The notes under the pieces: model-generated | The model's input: the letters and a program-made list of their open reading frames with translations, nothing else | The model's database searches: none | What the model was told of the DNA's origin: nothing | Part shown: piece after piece, positions 47,196 to 58,454 of the stretch | How the letters are laid out: the number at the start of each line of letters is the position of its first letter | How positions within the stretch are numbered: position 1 is the stretch's first letter | Made by a program: the position numbers and the translations under genes | Source of the DNA: Methylobacterium sp. J-090 | GTDB lineage: Bacteria > Pseudomonadota > Alphaproteobacteria > Rhizobiales > Beijerinckiaceae | Direction: 5' to 3' | NCBI RefSeq assembly: GCF_022829345.1 | Contig: NZ_JAKSXV010000096.1 | Coordinates: 124,001 to 188,000, forward strand | DNA: 64,000 bases

Positions 47196-48056
47196 ATGAA
47201 AAAACTCCTGTTCCAATTCGATACCGATGCCGTGCCGAGCGTGTTCGACGTGGTGGTGGGCTACGATGGCGGCGCCGATCACATCACCGGTTACGGCAAC
47301 GTCACGCCCGAGAACGTCGGCGCCCTGGTGGATGGCACGATCTACACCCGCGGCGGCTCCGAGAAGAAGTCCACGGCGATCTTCGTCGGCGGCGGCAGCA
47401 TGGCGGCCGGCGAGGCGGTGCTGAGCGCGGTCAAGAAGCGCTTCTTCGGCCCGTTCCGCGTCTCGGTGATGCTCGATTCCAACGGCTCCAACACCACTGC
47501 CGCCGCCGGCGTCGCCCTGGTGCAGAAGGCCGCCGGGTCGCTCGAAGGCAAGAAGGCCGTGGTGCTGGCCGGCACCGGACCCGTCGGCATGCGCTCGGCG
47601 GCACTCCTGGCCCAGGAAGGTGCCAGCGTGATCCTCTGCGGCCGCTCGCTGGACAAGGCCCAGGCCGCCGCCGACCAGATCAACAAGCGCTTCAAGGTCG
47701 AGATCTCGGCCGCCGCGACGCCGGACGCCGCCTCCCGCGCCGCCATCGTCAAGGGCCAGAACCTCGTGTTCTCCGCCGGCGCCATCGGCATCGAGCTCCT
47801 GTCCGAAGCCGACTGGAAGGACGAGGCCAGCATCGAGTTCGTCGCCGATTACAACGCGCAGCCCCCGCTCGGCTTCGGCGGCATCGACGCCATGGACAAG
47901 GGCAAGGAACGCCACGGCAAGAAGGTGTTCGGGGCGCTCGGCATCGGCGGCCTGAAGCTGAAGCTTCACCGCGCCTGCGTCGGCCAGCTCTTCGACAGCA
48001 CCGAGCAGGTGCTCGACGCCGAGGAGATCTACGCCCTCGCCAAGAAGATGGCCTGA
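47196..48056 (+). CDS. mtdA: NADP-dependent methylene-H4MPT/methylene-H4F dehydrogenase MtdA
   Basis: It oxidises methylene-tetrahydrofolate (and methylene-tetrahydromethanopterin) with NADP, linking formaldehyde oxidation and assimilation. The 286-residue protein begins MKKLLFQFDTDAVPSVFDVV with GYDGGADHITGYGNVTPENV. It has MLDSNGSNTTAAAGVALVQK and the NADP loop VVLAGTGPVGMRSAALLAQE, and ends HRACVGQLFDSTEQVLDAEE. This is a signature methylotrophy protein. It lies 121 bases after hprA and overlaps nothing; fchA follows within 3 bases. Confidence 0.97.
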   Translation: MKKLLFQFDTDAVPSVFDVVVGYDGGADHITGYGNVTPENVGALVDGTIYTRGGSEKKSTAIFVGGGSMAAGEAVLSAVKKRFFGPFRVSVMLDSNGSNTTAAAGVALVQKAAGSLEGKKAVVLAGTGPVGMRSAALLAQEGASVILCGRSLDKAQAAADQINKRFKVEISAAATPDAASRAAIVKGQNLVFSAGAIGIELLSEADWKDEASIEFVADYNAQPPLGFGGIDAMDKGKERHGKKVFGALGIGGLKLKLHRACVGQLFDSTEQVLDAEEIYALAKKMA

Positions 48057-48059
48057 GCC

Positions 48060-48686
48060 ATGGCTGCCGACGCAACCATCCAGACCTTCCTCGACGGGCT
48101 CGCGAGTTCGGCCCCGACCCCCGGCGGCGGCGGTGCCGCCGCCATCCATGGCGCCATGGGGGCGGCGCTGCTCAGCATGGTGTGCAACCTCACCATCGGG
48201 AAGAAGAAGTACGTCGAGGTCGAGGGCGAGCTGAAGGAGATCCTGGCCAAGTCCGAGGCGCTCCGGGCCGAGTTGACGGGTATGATCGCCGACGACGTGG
48301 CGGCCTTCGACGCGGTGATGGGCGCCTACGGGCTTCCCAAGACTACGGACGAGGAGAAGGCCGCGCGGGCGGAGAAGATCCAGGCGGCCCTCAAGGTCGC
48401 CACCGACGTGCCCCTGGAATGCTGCCGCGCCTGCCGCAAGGTGATCGACCTCGCCCAGCCCGTCGCCGACAAGGGCAATCTGAACGTCATCTCCGATGCC
48501 GGGGTCGCGGTGCTGTCCGCCCATGCGGGTCTGCGCAGCGCCGCGCTCAACGTCTACGTCAACGCCAAAGGCCTGGACGATCGCGCCTTCGCGGACGCGC
48601 GTCTCCAGGAACTCGAGACCCTGCTCGGCTCGGCCGGACCGCTCAACGAGTCGATCTACGAAGTCGTCAAGGCGAAGGTGAACTGA
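48060..48686 (+). CDS. fchA: Methenyltetrahydrofolate cyclohydrolase
   Basis: It interconverts methenyl- and 10-formyl-tetrahydrofolate. The 208-residue protein has the FTCD_C fold: FLDGLASSAPTPGGGGAAAI at the N-terminus (the PTPGGG folate loop), LLSMVCNLTIGKKKYVEVEG, and DKGNLNVISDAGVAVLSAHA. It begins three bases after the mtdA stop, consistent with joint production of the two H4F enzymes. The length equals that of the Methylorubrum enzyme as I remember it. Confidence 0.96.
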   Translation: MAADATIQTFLDGLASSAPTPGGGGAAAIHGAMGAALLSMVCNLTIGKKKYVEVEGELKEILAKSEALRAELTGMIADDVAAFDAVMGAYGLPKTTDEEKAARAEKIQAALKVATDVPLECCRACRKVIDLAQPVADKGNLNVISDAGVAVLSAHAGLRSAALNVYVNAKGLDDRAFADARLQELETLLGSAGPLNESIYEVVKAKVN

Positions 48687-48820
48687 CCCCTTACGATGCG
48701 AGGCGATCGTGTCTCGCATCGCACAATAGAGAGTGGGGACTCACCCTGCACGAAACTTGCGGCCGCGACCCTAACGCCAAGGTGAGCGGCCGAGTTTCTT
48801 CAGAATCAGAAGCATTCCAA

Positions 48821-48835
48821 CTGCCTTCAAGGCAG
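48821..48835 (+). promoter_or_regulatory. CTGCCTT-C-AAGGCAG palindrome, candidate LysR-type operator
   Basis: This 15-base perfect inverted repeat sits 100 bases before the mtkA ATG, a position typical for an activator of the LysR family. The half-site TGCC/GGCA also occurs in the palindrome upstream of sga. Confidence 0.45.
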
Positions 48836-48875
48836 ACTCAACGAGAATGTAAAAAAATATAAACGACAAAGGCCT

Positions 48876-48886
48876 TTTCGCGAAGT
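48876..48886 (+). promoter_or_regulatory. TTTCGCGAAGT motif, copy before mtkA
   Basis: Second copy of the 11-mer found at 44251-44261. It lies 49 bases before the mtkA start, in the likely leader or core promoter. Confidence 0.5.
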
Positions 48887-48934
48887 GAAATTTACGAGAA
48901 GGTCCGCTCCGAGGAAACGTCGAGGAGATCGCAC

Positions 48935-50128
48935 ATGGACGTTCACGAGTACCAAGCCAAGGAGTTGCTCGCTGGCTTCGGCGTGGCGGTTCCCAAGGGC
49001 GCGGTGGCCTTCAGCCCCGATCAGGCGGTCTATGCCGCCACCGAGCTCGGTGGTTCATTCTGGGCCGTGAAGGCCCAGATCCACGCCGGCGCCCGCGGTA
49101 AGGCCGGCGGGATCAAGCTGTGCCGGACCTACAACGAGGTCCGCGACGCCGCCAAGGACCTGCTCGGCAAGCGCCTCGTCACCCTGCAGACCGGCCCCGA
49201 AGGCAAGCCGGTGCAGCGCGTCTACGTCGAGACCGCCGATCCGTTCGAGCGCGAACTTTACCTCGGCTACGTGCTGGACCGGAAAGCCGAGCGCGTGCGC
49301 GTCATCGCCTCGCAGCGCGGCGGCATGGATATCGAAGAGATCGCCGCCAACGAGCCCGAGGCCCTGATTCAGGTGGTCGTGGAGCCGGCGGTCGGCCTGC
49401 AGCAGTTCCAGGCTCGCGAGATCGCGTTCCAGCTCGGGCTGAACATCCGTCAGGTCTCGGCCGCCGTGAAGACGATCATGAACGCTTACCGGGCGTTCCG
49501 CGATTGCGACGGCACCATGCTGGAGATCAACCCCCTCGTCGTCACCAAGGACGATCGCGTCCTGGCCCTCGACGCCAAGATGTCGTTCGACGACAACGCC
49601 ATGTTCCGCCGGCGCAACATCGCCGACATGCACGATCCCTCGCAGGGTGACCCGCGCGAGGCCCAGGCCGCCGAGCACAACTTGAGCTACATCGGTCTCG
49701 AGGGTGAGATCGGCTGCATCGTCAATGGCGCCGGCTTGGCCATGGCCACCATGGACATGATCAAGCACGCGGGCGGCGAGCCGGCGAACTTCCTCGATGT
49801 CGGCGGCGGGGCTTCGCCCGATCGCGTCGCGACCGCCTTCCGCCTCGTGCTCTCGGACCGCAACGTCAAGGCGATCCTCGTCAACATCTTCGCCGGCATC
49901 AATCGCTGCGACTGGGTCGCTCAGGGCGTCATTCAGGCGGCGAAGGAAGTGAAGATCGACGTGCCCCTCATCGTCCGCCTCGCCGGCACGAACGTCGAGG
50001 CGGGCCAGAAGATCCTGGCCGAGAGCGGCCTCGACCTCATCACCGCCAACAGCCTGTCCGACGCCGCCGCCAAGGCCGTCGAGGCCTGCGCCGCCGCCAA
50101 GAACAATTCCGGCCAGCGCGCCAACTGA
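48935..50128 (+). CDS. mtkA: Malate--CoA ligase (malate thiokinase), beta subunit
   Basis: With MtkB it forms malyl-CoA from malate, CoA and ATP. The 397-residue ATP-grasp protein resembles succinyl-CoA synthetase beta: [40 protein letters not shown], the [20 protein letters not shown] metal site and [20 protein letters not shown]. The context of mtkB, ppc and mcl identifies the malate-specific form and not the TCA enzyme. AGGAG lies 8 bases before the ATG. Confidence 0.96.
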   Translation: MDVHEYQAKELLAGFGVAVPKGAVAFSPDQAVYAATELGGSFWAVKAQIHAGARGKAGGIKLCRTYNEVRDAAKDLLGKRLVTLQTGPEGKPVQRVYVETADPFERELYLGYVLDRKAERVRVIASQRGGMDIEEIAANEPEALIQVVVEPAVGLQQFQAREIAFQLGLNIRQVSAAVKTIMNAYRAFRDCDGTMLEINPLVVTKDDRVLALDAKMSFDDNAMFRRRNIADMHDPSQGDPREAQAAEHNLSYIGLEGEIGCIVNGAGLAMATMDMIKHAGGEPANFLDVGGGASPDRVATAFRLVLSDRNVKAILVNIFAGINRCDWVAQGVIQAAKEVKIDVPLIVRLAGTNVEAGQKILAESGLDLITANSLSDAAAKAVEACAAAKNNSGQRAN

Positions 50129-50146
50129 GAACGGGGAGGATACGTC

Positions 50147-51040
50147 ATGAGCATTCTGATCGACGAGAAGACCCCGATCATCATTCAGGGCATCACCGGC
50201 GACAAGGGCACCTTCCACGCCAAGGAGATGATGGAGTACGGCTCCAACGTCGTCGGCGGCGTCACCCCCGGCAAGGGCGGCAAGACCCATCTCGGCGTGC
50301 CGGTGTTCAACACCGTCAAGGAGGCCGTGGAGGCCACGGGTGCGACCACCTCCATCACCTTCGTGGCCCCGCCGTTCGCCGCCGACGCCATCATGGAAGG
50401 CGCCGATGCGGGCCTCGCCCTGATCTGCTCCATCACCGATGGCATCCCGGCCCAGGACATGATGCGGGTGAAGCGGTATCTGCGCCGCTACCCCAAGGAC
50501 AAGCGCACCATGGTGGTGGGCCCGAACTGCGCCGGCATCATCTCGCCCGGCAAGTCGATGCTCGGCATCATGCCCGGCCACATCTACCTCAAGGGCAATG
50601 TCGGCGTGATCTCGCGCTCGGGCACTCTCGGATACGAGGCCGCCGCGCAGATGAAGGAAGAGGGTATCGGCATCACCACCTCGGTGGGCATCGGTGGCGA
50701 CCCCATCAACGGTTCGTCCTTCCTCGATCACCTCGCCCTGTTCGAGCAGGACCCCGAGACGAAGGCCGTCCTCATGATCGGCGAAATCGGCGGTCCGCAG
50801 GAGGCCGAGGCCTCCGCCTGGATCAAGGAGAACATGACGAAGCCCGTCATCGGCTTCGTCGCCGGCCTCACGGCCCCGAAGGGTCGCCGCATGGGTCACG
50901 CCGGCGCCATCATCTCTGCCACGGGCGACAGCGCGGCGGAGAAGGCGGAGATCATGCGCTCGTACGGTCTCACCGTGGCACCGAGCCCCGGCGAGTTCGG
51001 CTCGACGGTGGCGCAGGTAATGCGCAAGTTGGCGGCGTGA
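50147..51040 (+). CDS. mtkB: Malate--CoA ligase (malate thiokinase), alpha subunit
   Basis: The CoA-binding and phospho-histidine subunit of malate thiokinase. The 297-residue protein starts MSILIDEKTPIIIQGITGDK, has the CoA-binding GTFHAKEMMEYGSNVVGGVT, VVGPNCAGIISPGKSMLGIM, and the phosphorylated His251 in RRMGHAGAIISATGDSA. It follows mtkA by 18 bases with GGGGAGG as ribosome site. After it a 279-base spacer carries an inverted-repeat element. Confidence 0.96.
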   Translation: MSILIDEKTPIIIQGITGDKGTFHAKEMMEYGSNVVGGVTPGKGGKTHLGVPVFNTVKEAVEATGATTSITFVAPPFAADAIMEGADAGLALICSITDGIPAQDMMRVKRYLRRYPKDKRTMVVGPNCAGIISPGKSMLGIMPGHIYLKGNVGVISRSGTLGYEAAAQMKEEGIGITTSVGIGGDPINGSSFLDHLALFEQDPETKAVLMIGEIGGPQEAEASAWIKENMTKPVIGFVAGLTAPKGRRMGHAGAIISATGDSAAEKAEIMRSYGLTVAPSPGEFGSTVAQVMRKLAA

Positions 51041-51051
51041 ACTGACGCAAG

Positions 51052-51178
51052 ACCCTCCCCCCTCTGCGGGGGAGGGTGGTCGCGGAGCGACCGGGAGAGG
51101 GGGCGACCTCTCCGGAAGCGTCGCTCCCCTCACCCGACCCGCTACGCGGTCCACCCTCTCCCGCAGAGGGGAGGGGGC
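51052..51178. repeat. REP-like GC-rich palindromic intergenic element
   Basis: The spacer between mtkB and ppc holds nested inverted repeats. ACCCTCCCC (51052-51060) pairs with GGGGAGGGT (51069-51077), and CCCCTCTGCGGG on the left pairs with CCCGCAGAGGGG on the right (about 51160-51171). Inside are GGTCGCGGAGCGACC and CCGCTACGCGGT hairpins. The whole can fold into a long imperfect stem. Elements of this style are scattered between genes in many Hyphomicrobiales. Short relatives lie at 15998, near 34780 and at 47087. Confidence 0.75.
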
Positions 51179-51319
51179 AATACACACAGATCTTGTGCCA
51201 CAAAACCCGACGCTTGATCGTCCCGGCAGCCGGTCCCATGCTACCGGGGCGGCCGCCCTCCCATCGCCCGCCTCCGTCGCGGTCGATCGGCACAAATTCC
51301 TTTCGAGGTGGCCTTGTCC

Positions 51320-54079
<2,760 letters not shown>

Positions 54080-54203
54080 AGGATACCGTGGGCCGGGCAC
54101 GGCCTTCGGACCGCGCGAAGGCGCAATCCCGCCCCGTATGGTGCCACGCGTCCAAGCGTTGCATCATCGGCCAGAACACCACCCGCAGAGCAAGGAAACA
54201 CCC

Positions 54204-55178
54204 ATGAGCTTCACCCTCATCCAGCAGGCGACGCCGCGCCTCCACCGCTCGGAACTTGCCGTTCCCGGCTCCAACCCGACCTTCATGGAAAAATCAGCGT
54301 CTTCGAAGGCCGACGTGATCTTCCTCGACCTCGAGGACGCGGTGGCGCCCGACGACAAGGAGCAGGCCCGCAAGAACATCATCCAGGCGCTCAACGAGAT
54401 CGACTGGGGCACCAAGACCATGATGATCCGCATCAACGGTCTCGACACCCACTACATGTATCGCGACGTGGTCGACATCGTGGAGGCCTGTCCGCGCCTC
54501 GACATGATCCTCATCCCCAAGGTCGGCGTCGCGGCGGACGTCTACGCCATCGACGTGCTGACCACGCAGATCGAGCAGGCCAAGAAGCGCGAGAAGAAGA
54601 TCGGCTTCGAGGTGCTCATCGAGACGGCGCTCGGCATGGCGAACGTCGAGGCCATCGCCCAGTCCTCGCCGCGCCTGGAGGCCATGTCGTTCGGTGTCGC
54701 CGACTACGCCGCCTCGACCCGCGCCCGCGCCCAGGTCATCGGCGGCGTGAACCCCGACTTCTCCGTGCTCACCGACAAGGACGAGGCCGGCAACCGCCAG
54801 ACCCATTGGCAGGACCCGTGGCTGTTCGCCCAGAACCGCATGCTCGTCGCCTGCCGCGCCTACGGCCTGCGCCCCATCGACGGTCCGTTCGGCGACTTCT
54901 CCGATCCCGACGGTTACGTCTCGGCAGCCAAGCGCTGCGCGGCCCTCGGCTTCGAGGGCAAGTGGGCGATCCACCCGTCGCAGATCGACCTCGCCAACGA
55001 CGTGTTCACCCCGTCCGAGGCCGAGGTCACCAAGGCCCGCCGCATCCTCGTCGCCATGGAAGAGGCCGCCAAGGCCGGCCGCGGCGCCGTCTCCCTCGAC
55101 GGCCGCCTCATCGACATCGCCTCGATCCGCATGGCCGAGGCCCTGATCGAGAAGGCCAACGCGATGGCGTCGAACTGA
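54204..55178 (+). CDS. mcl: L-malyl-CoA/beta-methylmalyl-CoA lyase
   Basis: It cleaves malyl-CoA to acetyl-CoA and glyoxylate, and can act on methylmalyl-CoA in the ethylmalonyl-CoA pathway. The 324-residue CitE-like protein has [40 protein letters not shown] (Mg/CoA site), [40 protein letters not shown] and [25 protein letters not shown] precedes the ATG. It ends the cluster and is followed by a strong terminator. Confidence 0.96.
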   Translation: MSFTLIQQATPRLHRSELAVPGSNPTFMEKSASSKADVIFLDLEDAVAPDDKEQARKNIIQALNEIDWGTKTMMIRINGLDTHYMYRDVVDIVEACPRLDMILIPKVGVAADVYAIDVLTTQIEQAKKREKKIGFEVLIETALGMANVEAIAQSSPRLEAMSFGVADYAASTRARAQVIGGVNPDFSVLTDKDEAGNRQTHWQDPWLFAQNRMLVACRAYGLRPIDGPFGDFSDPDGYVSAAKRCAALGFEGKWAIHPSQIDLANDVFTPSEAEVTKARRILVAMEEAAKAGRGAVSLDGRLIDIASIRMAEALIEKANAMASN

Positions 55179-55210
55179 TCCCAATCGGGTCGCATCCATC
55201 GAGACGCAGG

Positions 55211-55238
55211 ACGGCCGCCCCAGGAGGGCGGCCGTTTT
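55211..55238 (+). terminator. Rho-independent terminator after mcl
   Basis: ACGGCCGCCC (55211-55220) and GGGCGGCCGT (55226-55235) form a perfect 10-base stem with a five-base loop, followed by TTT. It lies 33 bases after the mcl stop and should end the serine-cycle transcript. Confidence 0.85.
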
Positions 55239-55338
55239 GCCATCCGGCACGGAATGTCGCAGCATTCGCCGGCGGCGCCAGTGGACGCATCGCCAACGCG
55301 GATCCGCGTCACGAACGACGAAAACGGAGAGAAACACC

Positions 55339-55773
55339 ATGCACGTGACCATCGAAGACGCCCACAAGGCCATCGAGGCGGCCCGCGCCAAGGCCGTCGA
55401 GCTCGGCACACAGATGTGCATCGCCGTCGTGGATTCCGGCGGCAACCTGAAGGCGTTCTACCGGATGGACGGGGCCTGGGTCGGCTCCATCGACATCGCG
55501 CACAAGAAGGCCAAGACCTCGGTGTTCTTCGGCATGACGACCGGGCAGATCGGTGCCCTGTCGCAGCCGGGCGGTCCGCTCTACGGCATCGAGCATTCCA
55601 ATGACGGGCTGATCACCTTCCCGGGCGGCATCCCCATCGTGGACAAGGACGGCGAGATGTCCGGCGCCATCGGCGTCAGCGGCTCGACGGTGGAGGACGA
55701 CCACGCCGTGGCGCTCGCCGGCGCCAGCACCATCGGCGCCACGGAGTTGCCGGCGCATCCCTGGCGGACCTGA
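55339..55773 (+). CDS. GlcG/HbpS-family haem-degrading-like protein
   Basis: A 144-residue single-domain protein. It reads [20 protein letters not shown], then [40 protein letters not shown] and [20 protein letters not shown], which define the GlcG/HbpS (DUF336) family. Members bind haem or small ligands and often neighbour glycolate or glyoxylate genes. The position after mcl fits a link to glyoxylate metabolism, but this is inference. No signal peptide. A GGAGAG lies upstream of the ATG. A terminator separates it from mcl, so it probably has its own promoter. Confidence 0.88.
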   Translation: MHVTIEDAHKAIEAARAKAVELGTQMCIAVVDSGGNLKAFYRMDGAWVGSIDIAHKKAKTSVFFGMTTGQIGALSQPGGPLYGIEHSNDGLITFPGGIPIVDKDGEMSGAIGVSGSTVEDDHAVALAGASTIGATELPAHPWRT

Positions 55774-55799
55774 ACTCCCTCGGAGCTCCGACTCAAACG

Positions 55800-55831
55800 A
55801 AAAGGCCCTGCTCGCGAGAGCAGGGCCTTTT
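55800..55831. terminator. Bidirectional terminator between GlcG-like and porin genes
   Basis: AAAAGGCCCTGCTC (55800-55813) pairs perfectly with GAGCAGGGCCTTTT (55818-55831) around GCGA. The 14-base stem is flanked by A and T tracts, so it works for both convergent genes. Confidence 0.9.
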
Positions 55832-55882
55832 CGTGTTGCTTTGTCGAAGCGGCGGTCCTTGGGGACCGCCGCGCGGCGAACC

Positions 55883-56767
55883 TCAGAGGCCGCCGAACTT
55901 GTAATTGAAGCCGGCCTTGACGATGCTGCCCTCGGTGGTGAACCGCGAGGTGTACGAGCCGGTCGCGGCGGTGAGGCCGGTGGTGTTCACGGTGATGTTG
56001 CGGCTGCCGAGGTCGTAGCGCAGGTACTCGGCCTTCAGGGTCACGGCACTGGCGCCGAGGAGACCGCCGAGGAAGTTGAAGCGGTTGAGGAAGCTGTCCG
56101 TGGGGATCGCGTACTCGACGCCGCCGCCGTAGACGTAGCCCGTCTCCATGCCGTTGAACTTGCCGGCATAGGCGAGCGTGCCGGCCGGATTCAGGAAGCC
56201 GGCGCTGTAGTTGACGTTGCCGTAGGCGAAACCGCCGGTCCCGTAGACGAGGAACCGGTCGAAGGCGTAGCCGAGGCGGCCCGTGACGGTGCCGAGGTAG
56301 TCGAGGCGCTGGCGCAGGTTGCTCGGATCGGCAGCCACGTTCACGCCGGGGATGACCGGGCCGAAGTAGCTGTAGCTCTTGCTGATGTCGGTCCAGGTCA
56401 CCTCGGCGGCGGCGCCGACGACGAAGCCCGAGCCCGGGGTGAACTGGTAGTTGTAGCCGATGCCGCCACCGACGTTGCCGATGCCGTCCTGCTCGGAGCG
56501 GAAGTTGCCCGGACGACGGCCCTGGGCGACGTTCAGCTGCGTGTTGGTGATGCCACCGAGGCCGTTGTTGTTGCCGGTGGTGCGGATGGTCTGGCGGTCG
56601 CTGAAGGCGTAGGAGCTGTGCGTGCCGAGGTAGAAGCCGGTCCAGGTGAACACCGGCACGGCGGTGAAGACCGGCGGCGGCGCGGCGCGGCGCGGCAGAT
56701 CGGCGGCGGAAGCGCTCGACACGGCGAGGATCGCTGCGGTGCCGGCCAGGAGGAGCTTGGCGAACAT
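55883..56767 (-). CDS. Outer-membrane beta-barrel protein (Omp25/Omp31-like porin family)
   Basis: A 294-residue secreted protein. The signal peptide (MFAKLLLAGTAAILAVSSAS, cleavage probably after SASA) precedes ADLPRRAAPPPVFTAVPVFT and then WTGFYLG, the hallmark of the Hyphomicrobiales Omp31-like family. Alternating aromatic/hydrophobic strands follow, for example LDYLGTVTGRLGYAFDRFLV and YGTGGFAYGNVNYSAG. The C-terminus ends SIVKAGFNYKFGGL, a typical barrel-assembly strand. The frame is open far upstream, but the signal peptide fixes the start at 56767. Confidence 0.92.
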   Translation of the reverse strand: MFAKLLLAGTAAILAVSSASAADLPRRAAPPPVFTAVPVFTWTGFYLGTHSSYAFSDRQTIRTTGNNNGLGGITNTQLNVAQGRRPGNFRSEQDGIGNVGGGIGYNYQFTPGSGFVVGAAAEVTWTDISKSYSYFGPVIPGVNVAADPSNLRQRLDYLGTVTGRLGYAFDRFLVYGTGGFAYGNVNYSAGFLNPAGTLAYAGKFNGMETGYVYGGGVEYAIPTDSFLNRFNFLGGLLGASAVTLKAEYLRYDLGSRNITVNTTGLTAATGSYTSRFTTEGSIVKAGFNYKFGGL

Positions 56768-57004
56768 GGGAGTGGGTTCTCGGCAAAGGGCTGAAGTCTG
56801 TGCCGAGCTTAACGTCGCGCCGCGTCGGCCCGCTATGCCCGCAGTGCAACACCTCCGACTGGAATGCAGGCGGCCCGCCCGTAACCCCCACGTCCCGATC
56901 ACGAAAGCGGCACCGTGTGGCCCTGCCGACAACCGGTGACAACGGCCGGTTAAGCACGCGGTTCTATCAGGGGCGGTGACCCCAGAGCCGTGACAGGAGC
57001 GACG

Positions 57005-57184
57005 ATGACACGGGACAAACTCGCCGCCGAACTGAAGCGTATCGCGACCGAACAGGTCAGCGACATCGAGCGTGCGGTCAAGGACGGCCATAAGACCATC
57101 GCGCTGAACGAGATCGCCGACCTCAACCGCCACCTCAAGGCCCTGGCGGCGGCCGTGAAGGCGAAGCCGGTGATGCGGGCCTAG
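57005..57184 (+). CDS. Small helical hypothetical protein
   Basis: A 59-residue, Lys/Ala/Glu-rich protein (MTRDKLAAELKRIATEQVSD, then IERAVKDGHKTIALNEIADL). AGGAG lies seven bases before the ATG, which supports translation. It looks like an all-helical soluble protein. No family is recognised. Its TAG stop overlaps the TAG of the convergent CinA-like gene in a shared CTAG. Confidence 0.65.
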   Translation: MTRDKLAAELKRIATEQVSDIERAVKDGHKTIALNEIADLNRHLKALAAAVKAKPVMRA

Positions 57185-57924
57185 CGGAGAGCGTCCCCGC
57201 GCAGACGCGCGACCAGGGCTTCGATATCGGTCCTGGCCGCGTCCAAAGCCTCGGCGTCCTTGCCCCGCACCACGATCCGGTTAGCGAATCCCGTCTGGGT
57301 CATCGACGGGTAGGAGCCGATGGACACGCCCGCATGGGCCTTGGCCACGTCCGAAAGATCGCCCGCATAGGTGCCCTCGGGCAAGTTGCCGGCCTCGATG
57401 GTGTGGGAGAGAACGCGGGCGCCCGTCTCGAGGGTCGGGCCGATGGAATCGAGCATCGCCTGCATGATCGTCGGCACGCCGGCCATGACGAAGACGTTGC
57501 CGAGGCGGAAGCCCGGCGCCTTCGAGACCGGATTGGCGATGAGGCTGGCGCCGGCAGGGATGCGGGCCATGCGCAGGCGGGCCTCGTTGAGGTCCTCGAG
57601 CTTGTGCCGCTCCAGCAGCATCGCTCTGGCGCGCGGATCGACGTCGATGGAAACACCGAAAGCGGCGGCCACGCTGTCGGCAGTGATGTCGTCGTGAGTC
57701 GGACCGATGCCACCGGTGGTGAAGAGGTAGGTGTGGCCGGTGCGCAGGGCGTTGACGGCATCCACGATCCGATCCTGCTCGTCGGGCACGATGCGGACCT
57801 CGCGCAGATCGATGCCCACCGCGGTGCAGTAATCGGCGATGGTGCCGATGTTCCTGTCCTTGGTCCGGCCGGACAGGATTTCGTCACCGATGACGAGGAT
57901 GGCGGCGGTGATGGGAGCGGTCAT
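57181..57924 (-). CDS. CinA-N/MoCF-like molybdopterin-binding domain protein
   Basis: A 247-residue protein consisting of the competence/damage-inducible CinA N-terminal domain only. The MoCF_biosynth motifs are AAILVIGDEILSGRTKDRN, TYLFTTGGIGPTHDDITADS and NVFVMAGVPTIMQAMLDS. The C-terminal deamidase domain of full CinA is absent. CinA-N acts as an ADP-ribose or nucleotide pyrophosphatase in some bacteria, but the role of stand-alone forms is uncertain. It starts MTAPITAAILVIG at 57924. Confidence 0.9.
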   Translation of the reverse strand: MTAPITAAILVIGDEILSGRTKDRNIGTIADYCTAVGIDLREVRIVPDEQDRIVDAVNALRTGHTYLFTTGGIGPTHDDITADSVAAAFGVSIDVDPRARAMLLERHKLEDLNEARLRMARIPAGASLIANPVSKAPGFRLGNVFVMAGVPTIMQAMLDSIGPTLETGARVLSHTIEAGNLPEGTYAGDLSDVAKAHAGVSIGSYPSMTQTGFANRIVVRGKDAEALDAARTDIEALVARLRGDALR

Positions 57925-58147
57925 GACGGTCCGAATGCGCGGATGAGCGGTATCGGATCGACCTAATCAGGTCCGCGTCGGCAAGCCAACGCTTCACCCT
58001 GCTTTTGCGCCCTGGTCTGTCGCGGGGTTTCGACGCAAAGCCGGTGACCGCTTTTGCGAAACCTGCTGGGGGCAGGGGAGGGCGCTGCGCCACTCATGAC
58101 AAAGGGGACGCCGGTCATGGCGCCCCCTCGGTTCGGTGCGAAACGCC

Positions 58148-58324
58148 CTACTTGTGAAAATAGCTCGTCAGGGTCGAGATGCGCGAACCGACGATGTGGA
58201 CCGCCTTGCGCAGGCGGTCCTCGGACACGCCGAGGCGGGCGGCCATGCTGGAGCGGGCCTGGGTGTCGTAGATGTCGAGGTGGGTCTTCGGGGCGGACTT
58301 GGCGGAGATCTGGTCGACGATCAT
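58148..58324 (-). CDS. DUF3606 family small protein
   Basis: A 58-residue protein starting at the ATG at 58324 (MIVDQISAKSAPKTHLDIYD). The helix-turn part ARLGVSEDRLRKAVHIVGSR with ISTLTSYF fits DUF3606, a short family with an unknown role that is common in proteobacteria. The frame is open far upstream but only this end is conserved. It has its own spacer on both sides, so it is probably monocistronic. Confidence 0.82.
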   Translation of the reverse strand: MIVDQISAKSAPKTHLDIYDTQARSSMAARLGVSEDRLRKAVHIVGSRISTLTSYFHK

Positions 58325-58454
58325 GGTCAAACCCTTGGGAAGGAAAAGCCGGCTCCGTGTCTCTCGGAGATTGCAATCTGAACGTGGGCCGAAGAGTTTT
58401 GTTTCCGAGACGTGACAGCGCGGCGCGCGTTTTTCCACAGGGGGTGTGCGGGCT

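Larger units (their letters stand above)
48687..48934 (+). promoter_or_regulatory. Regulatory spacer upstream of mtkA
   Basis: These 248 bases have no gene. They contain a perfect 15-base palindrome CTGCCTT-C-AAGGCAG (48821-48835) with T-N11-A spacing, a very AT-rich stretch (48848-48863) that could form a -10 region, and TTTCGCGAAGT at 48876-48886, 49 bases before the mtkA start. The second promoter of the serine-cycle cluster probably lies here. Confidence 0.62.

Noticed and set aside
58375-58400. Near-match to a LexA box (GAAC-N7-GAAG) upstream of the DUF3606 gene
   Set aside because: One essential base differs, so I do not count it as an operator.
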